Counted from the first letter of the stretch, positions 1 through 9,141 are shown. The stretch: 38,093 nucleotides of DNA from Opitutia bacterium (GCA_947442255.1 CANEVO010000030.1:1-38093), one strand, 5' to 3'. The notes: a model not told the origin generated them from the sequence alone. Translations and numbers: made by a program.

Positions 1-546
1 CCGGGTGAGCCACTGGTAGTCGAGGAACCAGCGCAGCTCGGGCCGCAGCTCGCCGACGCGTGCCAACGTGGCGCGCCGCAGGAAGAGCGTGGGCTGGCAG
101 ATGTAGTCGTGGGAAAAATAGAACCGCTCCCGCGTGCAGTCCTCGGTGAAAAGATTGGGTGTGAGGATGGCGTCGTATTCGTCGATTTCCAGCGCATCGC
201 CGTAGACGAAATCGAGCGAGGGATCCGCGGCGAAAGCCGCTTCCACCCGCGCGAAGGCGCCGGGCAGATAGGTGTCGTCGGAGTTCAGCCACGCCACGAT
301 CTCGCCGCGCGCGAGACCGAGCCCCTGGTTGATGGCATCGGCCTGGCCTTTGTCGGGGCGCCGGTGCCAGGTGAGGCGATCGCGATAGCGCTCGAGGATC
401 TGCGGGGTGTCGTCAGTCGAAACCGCGTCCATCACCAGCACCTCCACGTCGGCCACCCCCTGATCGAAGATGCTGCGCAAGGCGGTCTCGATCCACCGGC
501 CGTGGTTGTAGGTCGGGACCACGATGCTGAAACGGGGTACGGTCAT
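1..546 (-). CDS. Family 2 glycosyltransferase, C-terminus beyond window edge
   Basis: The first 182 residues of a GT-A fold inverting glycosyltransferase, which would transfer a nucleotide-activated sugar during surface glycan assembly in the cytoplasm. The N-terminus reads MTVPRFSIVVPTYNHGRW, the typical GT2 opening. It is followed by the nucleotide-binding region with VMDAVSTDDT at about residues 53-62, GQADAINQGLGLARGE, and the metal-binding segment AWLNSDD near residue 100. The reading frame stays open to base 1, so the C-terminal part lies outside the window. The ATG overlaps the stop of the upstream GT4 gene as ATGA, indicating translational coupling at the end of the polysaccharide operon. 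Donor and acceptor cannot be told from the sequence. Confidence 0.9.
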   Translation of the reverse strand, partial: MTVPRFSIVVPTYNHGRWIETALRSIFDQGVADVEVLVMDAVSTDDTPQILERYRDRLTWHRRPDKGQADAINQGLGLARGEIVAWLNSDDTYLPGAFARVEAAFAADPSLDFVYGDALEIDEYDAILTPNLFTEDCTRERFYFSHDYICQPTLFLRRATLARVGELRPELRWFLDYQWLTR

Positions 547-1775
547 GGCGTGACGTGTTCGTAGGTCCGCGGCACGCGCGCGCGGGCCTGGAGCAGGCGC
601 GTGGCGATGCGGGCTTCGCGCGCCGTGAGCTCGGTGCGCGGCCGGAGGGAGCGCGGCAGCCGGATTTTTTCGTTGAGCCAGATGCGGAAGGAGTTGTGCC
701 GTCGGCGGGCCAGAGCGAAGGCGGCGAGATGACCGTCGATCAATTTGCGCACGGTGAACGCCTGCAGGCGGCGGTGGCCCGCCCCGACCAGCTTGGTGCG
801 CAATCCGTCGTCGCCGGCGATGCGGATGATGGCGGTCGCGATGGACGCCGGATTGGCCGCATCGAAATAAAGCGCGGCGTCACGCGCGACGTCGGGCTGG
901 CTGGTGTTATGCCCGCACGCGATCGGGCAGCCCGTCTGCATCGCCTCGAGCAGAGGAATGCCGAAGCCCTCGAACAACGAAGGGAACACCAGGGCGCGGG
1001 CATGGTGATAGAGCCAGCTGATCTCGGCGCGGGAAACTTTCCCCAGGTGCAACACGCGGTCAGCCACTCCGGCGGCGCGCGCGGCTTCCTGCCACTCCGC
1101 ATCGCGGCCCAGCAGGCTGCCGGTACAGACCAGGGCAACGCCGGAACCGCGCGCCGCCACCTGCGTCATCGCGGCGAGCAGCGGCAGATGATTTTTGTGT
1201 TTCCAAAAATTGGCCGGGTAAAAGACGAACGAGCGTCCGTCCATCGCCGTCGGCCAACCGGCGGGCTTTTCCGGCGGCGGCAGGGTGTCGGGCACATGAT
1301 GCACCACCTGGAATTTCCAGCGGGACGCGCCGGCGATCTTTACCGCCATGTCGCGCGTGAAATCCGAGATGGCGATCACGGCGTCGGCCATGCGCAGCGA
1401 CCAGTCGTAGTGGAAGAAGCGTTCCTTGTGTTCCTTCTTCGTGAAGAACTCGGGGTAGAAGCGCTCCTGCATGTCGTGGAATGTAAGGACGGACGGCTTG
1501 CGCACGGGCCGGGGCCAGAGCGTGCCGAAGGGGCAGAAGTAGACGTCGATCTCGTCGAAATGATCGAGGGCCTCCTCCTGGGTTTGCAGACGGATTTCGT
1601 GCCGCCGCGCCTCGGGGGGCAGGGTGGCGAGCAAGGGCTCGTTGTGGGCGAAACTGAAGAGCACCATTTTGTGGTCGGGGGCGTATTCCGGCCAGTGACG
1701 CAGGAGCGTCAGCACATAGTTCGTGACGCCGCCGTTGTCCGGCGCGAGCAGGTTGAGCGCGATCCCGATCCTCAT
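543..1775 (-). CDS. Family 4 glycosyltransferase
   Basis: A 410-residue GT-B retaining glycosyltransferase of normal length for GT4. The N-terminal Rossmann half opens MRIGIALNLLAPDNGGVTNY, including the Gly-rich acceptor loop. The C-terminal donor-binding half contains FVFYPANFWKHKNH (about 183-196) and the E-x7-E motif in FPSLFEGFGIPLLEAM (E269 and E277), which binds the nucleotide-sugar donor. The closest recognisable subgroup is mannosyltransferase-like GT4 enzymes of O-antigen and capsule clusters, but the sugar is not determinable. It is coupled by ATGA overlaps both to the GT9/GT2 gene upstream and to the GT2 gene downstream. Role: addition of a residue to the surface glycan at the cytoplasmic face of the inner membrane. 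Confidence 0.93.
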   Translation of the reverse strand: MRIGIALNLLAPDNGGVTNYVLTLLRHWPEYAPDHKMVLFSFAHNEPLLATLPPEARRHEIRLQTQEEALDHFDEIDVYFCPFGTLWPRPVRKPSVLTFHDMQERFYPEFFTKKEHKERFFHYDWSLRMADAVIAISDFTRDMAVKIAGASRWKFQVVHHVPDTLPPPEKPAGWPTAMDGRSFVFYPANFWKHKNHLPLLAAMTQVAARGSGVALVCTGSLLGRDAEWQEAARAAGVADRVLHLGKVSRAEISWLYHHARALVFPSLFEGFGIPLLEAMQTGCPIACGHNTSQPDVARDAALYFDAANPASIATAIIRIAGDDGLRTKLVGAGHRRLQAFTVRKLIDGHLAAFALARRRHNSFRIWLNEKIRLPRSLRPRTELTAREARIATRLLQARARVPRTYEHVTP

Positions 1776-4099
1776 CGGCGCACCGGATTGGCGAAGTCCT
1801 GCAGCACGGCAAGGGCGTAACGCAGCGCGCCGCGCACGCGCCGGCCGTCATCCCAAGCGGTGAGGGCCGAAACGAACGTCGCATCGCTTTTCGCCCGGAC
1901 GGGCAGGGTCCGATAGCGCCGTTCCTCATGCAGATACTCCTGCCAGTGCCATTCGAGCGACGCCTCGACGACGAGATAGTTCAGCCAGACCCACGGCGCG
2001 CGCAGCCCGAGCGCGCCGCCCTGCTCGCGTTGAAAGTTCAGATTCATCCGCAGATCGCTCCACGTTTTCAGCCAGACCGTCTTGACGCTGAACGGGCAGG
2101 CGCCGCCGTGCGCGGCGAAGAAATAGCGCGCGGCATTCCCGTTGCGCCAGAAATAGCGCAGCATCGTAGCGAAGGTGTCGCGCCGGTGATCGTGGCGGGC
2201 GACCAGGGTGGGCTCGTAGCGCAACCGGTAGCCGGCCGCGGCGATCCGGCGCGTCAAATCGACATCCTCGCCGTTGGGCAGATCGGGATTGAAGCCGCCA
2301 CTGCGCTGGTAGGCCTCGGCCCGCACGAGGAACGCGGCGCTGTAAAGCCAGTCGCGTTCGCCGGCGAGCGGGCTCTGTTGTGCCCAGAAATTCGAAATGT
2401 CGGTGAGGCGCTCGAAGAATCGCCCGCTCTTTCCCGGGAGCCGGAATCCGACGGCGCCCACCGGCGGCGTGGCGCCGTTGGCGAAGGGCGCGGTCGCAAA
2501 AAGCTCCAGCAGCCGCGCGTAACAGTCGGGTGCAAGCTCGATGTCGTCGTCGACGAAGAGGAACCAGTCGCCGGTGGCGCGTTCGACCCCGAGGCAGCGC
2601 GTGCGCGGCGGGAGCTGGTTGGCGGCCAGCGCCACGGGCACGATGGGAAGATGCGGGTGCGCGCGGGCGACGGCCAGGGCCTCGACGCCGACGAGTACGA
2701 TTTCCCAGTTGGCTGGCAGGCGTTGCTGACCAACGAGAGCGGCGAGCGTCGGCGCAATCCGTTCCGGCCGGCCCATGGGAATGATGACGGACAGCCGGGG
2801 CTCAACCGACGGCGGGGCGGACGGTGGTGGTGGCGCCAGCAGGCTCTGGATGATCTGCAGGCGGGCGAAACGATCGGCGTTCAGACTCAGGATTTCCCGC
2901 TGCAAACGTTGTTTAACCGCGGTGGTTTCGCCGTCGGGCGCGCCGGCCAGCGGCGTGGCGAGCGTGACCGCGACGGGCGAAGTGTCGCCGGCGAGCATTT
3001 GGTTGGCAGCGGCGACCACGGCTTCCACCGGGATATCCGCCACGCACACCAACCGGTCCCAAAGGCAATGCCACTGGCATCCGGCGCAGGCGATCTCGCT
3101 CTGCACGATCTTCACGCGTCCCTCCGATGGGTGGAATCGTCCGTGCTGCCCGGCGCCGTAAATTGCCACGGTGGGCACTCCGAGGCCGGCGGCGAGATGA
3201 ACGTAGGCGGTGTCGTGGCACAGCAGCAGATCGCTGTGCGAAAGCGCTGCCACGAGCGTGGCGAGTTCCGTCGCGCTGAAACGCAGGCGCGCCGGTTCCT
3301 CGTCGGGCGGCAGGCCGGCAAAATAGGCCGCATCGCCCGGGCCCTCAATCCAGGTAACCCTCGCGCCGCGGGCGCGCAAGATCGCGGCAACCCGCGCGAA
3401 ATTCGCGATGCCCCATGCGCGGCGGGAGTCCGCCCCGACGCCCGGCGCGATGAAAATGCGCGGCGTGGCGGGGAACCCGGAGGACGGCTGCCACGCCACG
3501 GACGTCCGCCAAACTGGCACCGGGTCGAGGCCGCCCAAGCGCGGCTCGAGCAGGGCGAGCAGATCGCGCAGCTGCGCGGCCTCGGAGCGGGTAAACGACG
3601 GCGACAGCGTGGCGGTGAAGGTCGGGGCGTTCGTTCCGGCCAGCGCGTCGGCCTCGTTGACCAGCGGCTGACGCGCGGCGTTGGCGGCGAACCCGACCCG
3701 CACCGGCGCCGCGGCGACCGCGACGGTGAGGTCGCCCACCCAGTTGCGGTTCACCAACCCGAGGACCGTGGCGTCCCAGGCTCCGGCCCGAATGAAGTCC
3801 GTCCACCATTTGATTCTGCGGCGGAGGTCGGCGCTCCACGCTTCGCCCGGAGAAAGCGGATACGGCACGACGACGAGCGCGCCGCTGTGGGTCGCGAGAC
3901 GCGCGGCCTCGGTTTCGGGCGCGGCCTCGGTTTGAGGAATGAAAACCGTGGCGCCGATCAGCGGTGCGAATACCTCCATGCCCGCCCGGACGTGCCACAC
4001 GATGCGCCAGTCCGGCTGCAAGGGCTGCAGCGCTTGCACGATTCCGGCGGCGATGAACTGGTCGCCGAGCGAGTCCGGCTTGGAAAGCAGCAGCCTCAT
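1772..4099 (-). CDS. Fused heptosyltransferase-like GT9 and GT2 glycosyltransferase
   Basis: A 775-residue two-enzyme fusion. Residues 1 to about 380 are a GT9 (ADP-heptose:LPS heptosyltransferase) unit. It opens with MRLLLSKPDSLGDQFIAAGI, has the donor-phosphate stretch FIAPGVGADSRRAW, and carries the family signature HDTAYVHLAAGLGVPTVAIY followed by the CAGCQWHCLW cysteine cluster. From about residue 435 a GT2 unit begins (LSVIIPMGRPERIAPTLAAL), with the metal-binding VDDDIEL at about 515 and a later GEDVDLTRRI that fits the catalytic-base region. A linker of about 50 residues rich in Pro and Ala separates the halves. The gene starts 37 bases after the double-methyltransferase gene and overlaps the next gene as ATGA. 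It probably adds two successive sugars, one perhaps a heptose, to a lipid-linked glycan. Confidence 0.9.
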   Translation of the reverse strand: MRLLLSKPDSLGDQFIAAGIVQALQPLQPDWRIVWHVRAGMEVFAPLIGATVFIPQTEAAPETEAARLATHSGALVVVPYPLSPGEAWSADLRRRIKWWTDFIRAGAWDATVLGLVNRNWVGDLTVAVAAAPVRVGFAANAARQPLVNEADALAGTNAPTFTATLSPSFTRSEAAQLRDLLALLEPRLGGLDPVPVWRTSVAWQPSSGFPATPRIFIAPGVGADSRRAWGIANFARVAAILRARGARVTWIEGPGDAAYFAGLPPDEEPARLRFSATELATLVAALSHSDLLLCHDTAYVHLAAGLGVPTVAIYGAGQHGRFHPSEGRVKIVQSEIACAGCQWHCLWDRLVCVADIPVEAVVAAANQMLAGDTSPVAVTLATPLAGAPDGETTAVKQRLQREILSLNADRFARLQIIQSLLAPPPPSAPPSVEPRLSVIIPMGRPERIAPTLAALVGQQRLPANWEIVLVGVEALAVARAHPHLPIVPVALAANQLPPRTRCLGVERATGDWFLFVDDDIELAPDCYARLLELFATAPFANGATPPVGAVGFRLPGKSGRFFERLTDISNFWAQQSPLAGERDWLYSAAFLVRAEAYQRSGGFNPDLPNGEDVDLTRRIAAAGYRLRYEPTLVARHDHRRDTFATMLRYFWRNGNAARYFFAAHGGACPFSVKTVWLKTWSDLRMNLNFQREQGGALGLRAPWVWLNYLVVEASLEWHWQEYLHEERRYRTLPVRAKSDATFVSALTAWDDGRRVRGALRYALAVLQDFANPVRR

Positions 4100-4136
4100 A
4101 CGCGTGCGGTGCGGGCCGGGCGGGGGAAGAATGCGA

Positions 4137-5678
4137 TTAACCGGTCCACGGGAAAAATCGGCGCCAACCGGTGGCCGCGCGTTTTTGCAGCAGCGCCGCT
4201 CCCGTCACGTAGTTGTGATGCGGCGCGGTCTGCCGATGCCACCGGAGGAAGGGCGGGATATCCTCGAGATTCCATTCGGGCGCGGCGTCCTGGCCGAATG
4301 CGGGCTGATTCCAAATCGAGCTTTCGAATTCGCCCATCGTCAGCGCGCGGCCGTTCCACTCGGGAAACGTCATGCCGAGCGACGGTTCGCAGATGTCGAA
4401 CGAGAGGCCAAACCGGCCGCCCGGTTTGAGGACGCGGCCGATTTCCGCGGCGGCAAGCGCCTTGTCGGTCTGGTGCTCGATGACGGAGAAACTGGTGACC
4501 ACATCGAACGTGTCCTTGGGAAACGGCAGGCGGCACGAGTCGACGATCTGCCAGTCGACCGCGACGGCGCCGAGCGCGCGCCGGACGGCTGCCCACTGCT
4601 CGATCCAATTGCGGCCGGTCTCGATCAACGTCACGTGGGCGCCCTTGGTGGCGAGCCACCAGGGAAAAGGCGACTGTTCGGACCCGAGATCGAGCACGCG
4701 CTTACCGCGCCAGTCGATCGCGCTCAGGCCGTGGTGCCAGAGCCACGGATACTCCCAGAGCTTGGACCAGTTGGTGAACTGCCGGAGGCCGAGCGGCGCG
4801 GCGAAGGCGTTGAGTTCGTCGATGAAGCCGGTCCAGGCCGGCGAAAACATCTCCGGGAGATTGGCGAGATGGCGGACGGGGCGGGCGGGCCGGTCGAGCC
4901 GGCGGGCGATCACGATCTCGTGCGCGCGGCGCCAGGCGGTGTTGTTTTCGAGCACCTCGAATTCCGCGGTTTCGAGCAAGGTCGCGACCGCTTCGCGCGA
5001 ATAGATGAAAACGTGTTCCTGCGGATCGAAGACCTTTTCGGTCATGTGGCCGAAGTCGGGCTGGGCCGCTTCCATCAGGGGCAATTGCAGGAAGATCAGG
5101 CCGCCGGGCCGCAGCGATGTACGCGCCGCCTGCAGGAAGCGCAACGGATCGGGAACGTGTTCGAGCACGTCGCACGCCACGAACAGGTCGCAGGCCGGGG
5201 CGGGCGTGTCGGGAAATACGCCGGCGCGCACATCCAGGCCGGTGCGTTCGCGGACGCCCGCCGCGGTTTGGGCGTCGGGTTCGATGCCGACGGTGGTCCA
5301 GCCCAGCTTCCGCAGGTGGAGCAACATCGTGCCCTCGGCGCAGCCGGCTTCGACCGCGGTGCCGCGTTGGGTGCCGGCGTGGCGTGCGATCGCGTCGATC
5401 CAGCATTGCACGCGGCCGTCGGCCTCGAGCAATGGCTGGCGCTCCCAAAGGGTGGGGTGCTGCTTGCTCTGCTGGCGCTGCTGCCAGTAGCCCTCGTAGC
5501 TGTAGAATTTTTCGATGCAGTCGGGCTTGAGCCGGCGCGACGCGAAATGGGCGCCGCAGCGCGGGCAGACGCGGTAGTGAGGGGAGTGCGGGCTGACCGT
5601 TTCGCTCCGGCCGCCGCACCAGCATCGTTCGGCCGTTTCGAACCAGGCCTCGTCGACGGACTGGAGGACGGCGTTCAC
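4137..5678 (-). CDS. Double SAM-dependent methyltransferase with zinc-ribbon N-terminus
   Basis: A 513-residue protein with two class I methyltransferase domains in tandem. The GTG start at 5678 is chosen because it forms a GTGA overlap with the sulfotransferase stop and because sequence further upstream is low-complexity Arg-rich shadow. Cys19, Cys21, Cys38 and Cys41 form a probable zinc ribbon. Domain one (about 100-220) has the SAM motif VEAGCAEGTMLLHL and the later CDVLEHVPDPLRFL and LRPGGLIFLQLP. Domain two (about 323-450) has RVLDLGSEQSPFPWWLA and FSVIEHQTDKALA then LKPGGRFGLSF. Both SAM-binding sites look intact. Proteins with the first architecture are common in glycan clusters and methylate sugar hydroxyls. 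Which sugar, and whether both domains act on the same polymer, is unknown. Confidence 0.88.
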   Translation of the reverse strand: MNAVLQSVDEAWFETAERCWCGGRSETVSPHSPHYRVCPRCGAHFASRRLKPDCIEKFYSYEGYWQQRQQSKQHPTLWERQPLLEADGRVQCWIDAIARHAGTQRGTAVEAGCAEGTMLLHLRKLGWTTVGIEPDAQTAAGVRERTGLDVRAGVFPDTPAPACDLFVACDVLEHVPDPLRFLQAARTSLRPGGLIFLQLPLMEAAQPDFGHMTEKVFDPQEHVFIYSREAVATLLETAEFEVLENNTAWRRAHEIVIARRLDRPARPVRHLANLPEMFSPAWTGFIDELNAFAAPLGLRQFTNWSKLWEYPWLWHHGLSAIDWRGKRVLDLGSEQSPFPWWLATKGAHVTLIETGRNWIEQWAAVRRALGAVAVDWQIVDSCRLPFPKDTFDVVTSFSVIEHQTDKALAAAEIGRVLKPGGRFGLSFDICEPSLGMTFPEWNGRALTMGEFESSIWNQPAFGQDAAPEWNLEDIPPFLRWHRQTAPHHNYVTGAALLQKRAATGWRRFFPWTG

Positions 5679-6406
5679 GGGGTCGGGGGATAGCCGTAGC
5701 GGCTGAAATCGCCGGGATCGGCCAGCGTCAGGTCGGCCTGCCAGCCGGCGTCGGTGCTCCATTGGGCGTTGTTGCCCGTGCGATAGAAGGTGCGCGCGCC
5801 CTCGCGGGTCATGCGGTCGAAGTCGGTCCACCAGTGGACGAACGCCGGCGAGAGTTTGGGCTGTACGCCGACAAAGGCCGCGAGGCCCTGCAGGACGGCG
5901 GGATCTTTTTTCAATTCCTCGAAGCGGATCAGGAAAGTGCGCGCCGGGTTGGCCGCCTGCACGGCCAGCGCCTGGTCATAGAACTCCCGATACTGGCGGT
6001 AGGCGTCACGCAGCCAGGCGACGCGGTCGGGAACCTTGGCGCCCCAGCGCTCGGTGGCGGTGTGATACCAACTGTAGATCGTGGGGTGGGGATCGCGGAT
6101 GAGGATGATCGCGGGCCAGTCGCCCCGGGCGGGCGCGCCATGCACGCCCTGCGGGGCGGCATTGATGTAGACCGGTTGATGCGGCACGCCGTCCTCGCGC
6201 AACCGGAGAACATAGAAGGCGTGCGGGTTGAGCTCGTCGACGCGCTGCTTGGCCTCCGGATGATCGACGAAGTCGTTCGGATAGAAAACGAGGTCGAACA
6301 GCCCGGTGAAGCAGGCCCAGAGATAGTGGCTGCCCGTGCGCGGGAACGCGTAGTAGTCGCAGCGCACCGCGAGTCGCGTGCCGAAATGATAGCTTTCCGG
6401 GCTCAT
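5675..6406 (-). CDS. Sulfotransferase-domain protein
   Basis: A 243-residue protein with P-loop sulfotransferase hallmarks. The 5'-phosphosulfate-binding loop is YYAFPRTGSHYLW (about 19-31), comparable to the PKSGTTW type loop. The 3'-phosphate-binding region is IILIRDPHPTIYSWY (about 95-110). RFEELKKDP later matches the conserved segment that follows in this family. It should transfer sulfate from PAPS to a hydroxyl, here most likely on a sugar, in the cytoplasm. The ATG at 6406 is chosen because it makes an ATGA overlap with the upstream methyltransferase gene; the GTG-like extension upstream is not conserved-looking. It is embedded among glycosyltransferases and methyltransferases, which suggests a sulfated surface polysaccharide. 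Acceptor unknown. Confidence 0.85.
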   Translation of the reverse strand: MSPESYHFGTRLAVRCDYYAFPRTGSHYLWACFTGLFDLVFYPNDFVDHPEAKQRVDELNPHAFYVLRLREDGVPHQPVYINAAPQGVHGAPARGDWPAIILIRDPHPTIYSWYHTATERWGAKVPDRVAWLRDAYRQYREFYDQALAVQAANPARTFLIRFEELKKDPAVLQGLAAFVGVQPKLSPAFVHWWTDFDRMTREGARTFYRTGNNAQWSTDAGWQADLTLADPGDFSRYGYPPTP

Positions 6407-7017
6407 AGGATGGAATAGCGCGGGGCCTCGCCGAACTCGGCGCAAACGAAAAAGCTCTCCATCGCGTCGGGACCGTCGTCGCTGCCGACGATCCGGCCGG
6501 CAAGGCGGGTCAGGGTGGACTTGATGATCTCGGGGGTGGGCGCCCATTTATGACCATCACCCACGAAGGGCGATCCCGGCCGCCAGATGCCGCAGGTCTG
6601 GTGAGGCAGGTAGAGGAACAACCGGCCCCCGGGCTTCAGTTTGCCAATCCATTCGCGCAGTGCGGTCTCCCACGCCGTGATGTGTTCCAGACAGTGGGAG
6701 CTGAAAACGAAGTCCTGCGAGCCCGTGGGAAAATCTGCCAGCGTGCGGCCGGCCCCGGGACCGCGCTCCAGATCGACCGCGACGGCGCCCCGCAGCGGCC
6801 AGAGTCCGGCCCCGACATCGAGGCCGTTGCCGGTGCAATACTTCAGCGCGGTGCGTTGAATCGCAAACGAGGCTCCGCCGACAAAAAGATAGTCGGGATA
6901 GAAACGGTTCTCGAATCTCCAGCCACCGGGTTCGCGCTCGACCGAGGGGAACGAAAGCCAGGTGCGGTAGGCGTGGAAGAGGTCGGGAGCGTGAGGATAG
7001 TTCTCGAGCGGAATCAT
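6403..7017 (-). CDS. Class I SAM-dependent methyltransferase
   Basis: A 204-residue protein with a compact Methyltransf_11-like fold. Motif I is reduced to NGLDVGAGLWPLRGA (about 66-80), followed by VDLERGPGAG, which ends the second strand, and then by FVFSSHCLEHITAWETAL, the typical 'D/H-LEH' segment after motif IV. LKPGGRLFLYLPH completes the core. The final stretch mentions HKWAPTP, as seen in methyltransferases of polysaccharide clusters. The ATG at 7017 is preferred over an immediately preceding TTG. The gene is separated by 137 bases from the Wzm-like permease gene upstream and overlaps the sulfotransferase gene as ATGA. Substrate unknown; probable sugar methylation. Confidence 0.85.
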   Translation of the reverse strand: MIPLENYPHAPDLFHAYRTWLSFPSVEREPGGWRFENRFYPDYLFVGGASFAIQRTALKYCTGNGLDVGAGLWPLRGAVAVDLERGPGAGRTLADFPTGSQDFVFSSHCLEHITAWETALREWIGKLKPGGRLFLYLPHQTCGIWRPGSPFVGDGHKWAPTPEIIKSTLTRLAGRIVGSDDGPDAMESFFVCAEFGEAPRYSIL

Positions 7018-7154
7018 CAAAAGGGACGGTGGCCGTCCGGAAGAGAGCTATCGCACCGGAAGGCGCCGGGAGGTTCAAGTCGCATTTACCGCCGGTGCCC
7101 GTGGCGCGCTGAATCCAACCGTTTGGTTGCCAAAAACCGCCGGCGGACAGCGGT

Positions 7155-7985
7155 TCAAATCACATCCGCAAACGCCGGCCGGAGTTTACGGAACGTGAAG
7201 TGGCCGATCAGATAAATCACGATCCCGCAGGCCCACAGGTAGACGATCTTTTTGATTTCGGGCGACTGATGGAAGAGGACGGCGTTGCGCGCGCTGACCA
7301 CGGCCTGCAGGAGCGGATTGGCGAATAAGATTTTTTGCGCCCAGAGGGGCGCATCGAGGAGCCGGGACGTCGGGTAGAATACGGCGCTCATGAACATGAG
7401 AATCTGCATGACGAACGGCATCACGTTCGCGATGTCGCGGATGAACACGCCCAGTGCGGAGAAAAACCACGCGCAGCCGAACGCGATCATGGCGATGGGT
7501 GGCACGATGGCGAAAAGCCAGAGTGCATGCCGGTCGAGCCCGGGGCCGATGATCGCGATGCCGGTCAGCGCGAGCGCAAGGCTGATACCGGCCGAGAACG
7601 CCGCCGCGCCGACGGTTGAGGCGGGCAGCACCTCCAGGGGAAAGACGACCTTTTTCACGAAGTTGGGCTGCGTGACGATTGTCAGCGGGCTCTGGGACAG
7701 TACTTCGCTAAGAAAATTGAAAAGGATGAGCCCGAGAAAGGCGGCGAGCGCGTAGTCGAGGGTGGTTTCCGTTTTCGAATCCGTGAAGCGACCCGTAAAC
7801 ACGAAGCCGAAGATGAAGGTGTAGATCGAGAGCGAGATCATCGGCGCCAGCACGGCCCAAAAGAGGCCGAGGAAACTGCCCCGATGGCGCGCCTCGATGG
7901 CCCGGCGCGCGAACTGCCGCAGCAGGCCGCTGTGGCGGTGCAGCTGCACAAACGGCGTGAGCGGGTTCCAGGCGGACGCGTTCAT
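7155..7985 (-). CDS. wzm: ABC-2 type polysaccharide export permease (Wzm-like)
   Basis: A 276-residue inner-membrane permease of the ABC-2 family (Wzm, TagG, KpsM type), usual length. The N-terminal cytoplasmic helix has [20 protein letters not shown], the conserved amphipathic segment leading to [20 protein letters not shown], the first membrane helix. About six hydrophobic segments follow, with a typical [16 protein letters not shown] stretch between TM4 and TM5 and [13 protein letters not shown] after it. Such permeases pair with the ATPase Wzt to move undecaprenyl-linked O-antigen or lipid-linked glycan to the periplasm. The downstream gene is a methyltransferase, not wzt, and no suitable ATPase is seen in the cluster. 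It is coupled by ATGA to the aminotransferase gene upstream. Confidence 0.92.
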   Translation of the reverse strand: MNASAWNPLTPFVQLHRHSGLLRQFARRAIEARHRGSFLGLFWAVLAPMISLSIYTFIFGFVFTGRFTDSKTETTLDYALAAFLGLILFNFLSEVLSQSPLTIVTQPNFVKKVVFPLEVLPASTVGAAAFSAGISLALALTGIAIIGPGLDRHALWLFAIVPPIAMIAFGCAWFFSALGVFIRDIANVMPFVMQILMFMSAVFYPTSRLLDAPLWAQKILFANPLLQAVVSARNAVLFHQSPEIKKIVYLWACGIVIYLIGHFTFRKLRPAFADVI

Positions 7986-9103
7986 GCGGGCCGGGGGAGT
8001 CCGGCAAAGAACGTCCGGATCGCGAGACAGACGTGATCGATCTGCTCTGACGTCAGGTGCGGGCCGATCGGGAGGCTGAGCACCTCACCGGCCAGCTGTT
8101 CGGCGAGGGGAAAATCCCCGCGTTTCCAGCCCGCCGGGCGATAAGCGTTCGAGAGATGGGGTGGAATGGGGTAGTGAATCTGCGTCCCCACGCCCTGGGC
8201 GGTGAGATGCGCTTGCAGCGCGTCGCGGTGCGCGGTCCGAACGACGAAAAGATGCCACACCGGTTCGGCCGACGCCGGCACGAACGGCAGCACGAGATCG
8301 CCTACGCCCTCAAGTTGGGCGAAATAGCGGGCGGCGAGGGCGACGCGGCGGGCGTTCCAGGCGGCGAGGTGCGGAAGCTTCGCGCGCAGGAACGCCGCCT
8401 GCAGCTCGCTGAGGCGCGAGTTGAGGCCGAGGTATTCGTTGTGATATCGGACCTTGGAACCGTAGTTGCGCAGGTGGCGGACCTTGTCGGCAAGGGCGTC
8501 GTCACTGGTGGTGACAGCACCGGCATCCGCGAGCGCGCCGAGGTTCTTGCTCGGGTAGAAACTGACCCCCGCGGCGTTGCCCAGGGCACCGGCGGCGCGG
8601 CCGTGGCAGCGGGCGCCGTGGGATTGCGCGGCGTCTTCCAAGACAAAGAGGCCGTGGCGCCGGGCGATGGCGTTGATCGCCGCCATCTCGGCAGTCTGGC
8701 CGTAGAGATGAATCGGCAGAATTGCCTTCGTGCGCGCCGTGATGAGCGCTTCCAGCCGAGACGGATCGAGATTGTAGGTGCGCGGATCGGGCTCGCAGGG
8801 AACCGGCCGCGCGCCGGTGTGGGTGACCGCCAGCCACGTGGCGATGTAGCCGTGAGAGGGAACGATAACCTCGTCGCCGGGTTTCAGGTCCAGCGCCATC
8901 AACACGAGTTGCATGGCCTCAAGGCCGTTGGCCACGCCGATGCAGTGTTTCGCGCCGATACTGCGGGCGTATTCGGATTCGAAGGCTTCAAGTTCGTGGC
9001 CGAGCAGGAGCCAGCCCGACTCCATGACGCGGTGATAGGCGGCGTCGAGCTCGGTGCGGAGCTCATCGTAGGCGGGCTTGAGGTCGAGGATCGGGACTTG
9101 CAT
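7982..9103 (-). CDS. DegT/DnrJ/EryC1/StrS-family sugar aminotransferase
   Basis: A PLP-dependent aminotransferase of 373 residues that converts a nucleotide-linked keto sugar to an amino sugar, using glutamate as usual for the family. From the ATG at 9103 the protein begins [15 protein letters not shown], the standard start. The cofactor-contacting segment [12 protein letters not shown] contains Asp157, and the Schiff-base lysine is Lys186 in [36 protein letters not shown] is the conserved substrate loop and resembles QdtB/FdtB-type enzymes making dTDP-3-amino sugars. An in-frame GTG at 9145 would make a GTGA overlap with the upstream gene and add 14 residues; it is possible but the extension looks non-conserved. 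It supplies an amino sugar for the glycan of this cluster. Confidence 0.93.
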   Translation of the reverse strand: MQVPILDLKPAYDELRTELDAAYHRVMESGWLLLGHELEAFESEYARSIGAKHCIGVANGLEAMQLVLMALDLKPGDEVIVPSHGYIATWLAVTHTGARPVPCEPDPRTYNLDPSRLEALITARTKAILPIHLYGQTAEMAAINAIARRHGLFVLEDAAQSHGARCHGRAAGALGNAAGVSFYPSKNLGALADAGAVTTSDDALADKVRHLRNYGSKVRYHNEYLGLNSRLSELQAAFLRAKLPHLAAWNARRVALAARYFAQLEGVGDLVLPFVPASAEPVWHLFVVRTAHRDALQAHLTAQGVGTQIHYPIPPHLSNAYRPAGWKRGDFPLAEQLAGEVLSLPIGPHLTSEQIDHVCLAIRTFFAGLPRPA

Positions 9104-9141
9104 GACGCGGAGCGGAGGAGAATCAGGAAATCCGCGAAAAC

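Noticed and set aside
1928..4429. An 833-codon plus-strand open frame opposite the GT9/GT2 gene
   Set aside because: It has Arg/Gly/Pro-rich low-complexity composition and no domain, while the minus strand encodes a clear enzyme; high GC keeps antisense frames open.
7116..7150. Terminator between the Wzm gene and the methyltransferase (minus strand)
   Set aside because: Small stems (CAACC/GGTTG; CCG/CGG) and a T5 stretch occur but are not arranged as stem followed directly by a convincing T-tract.
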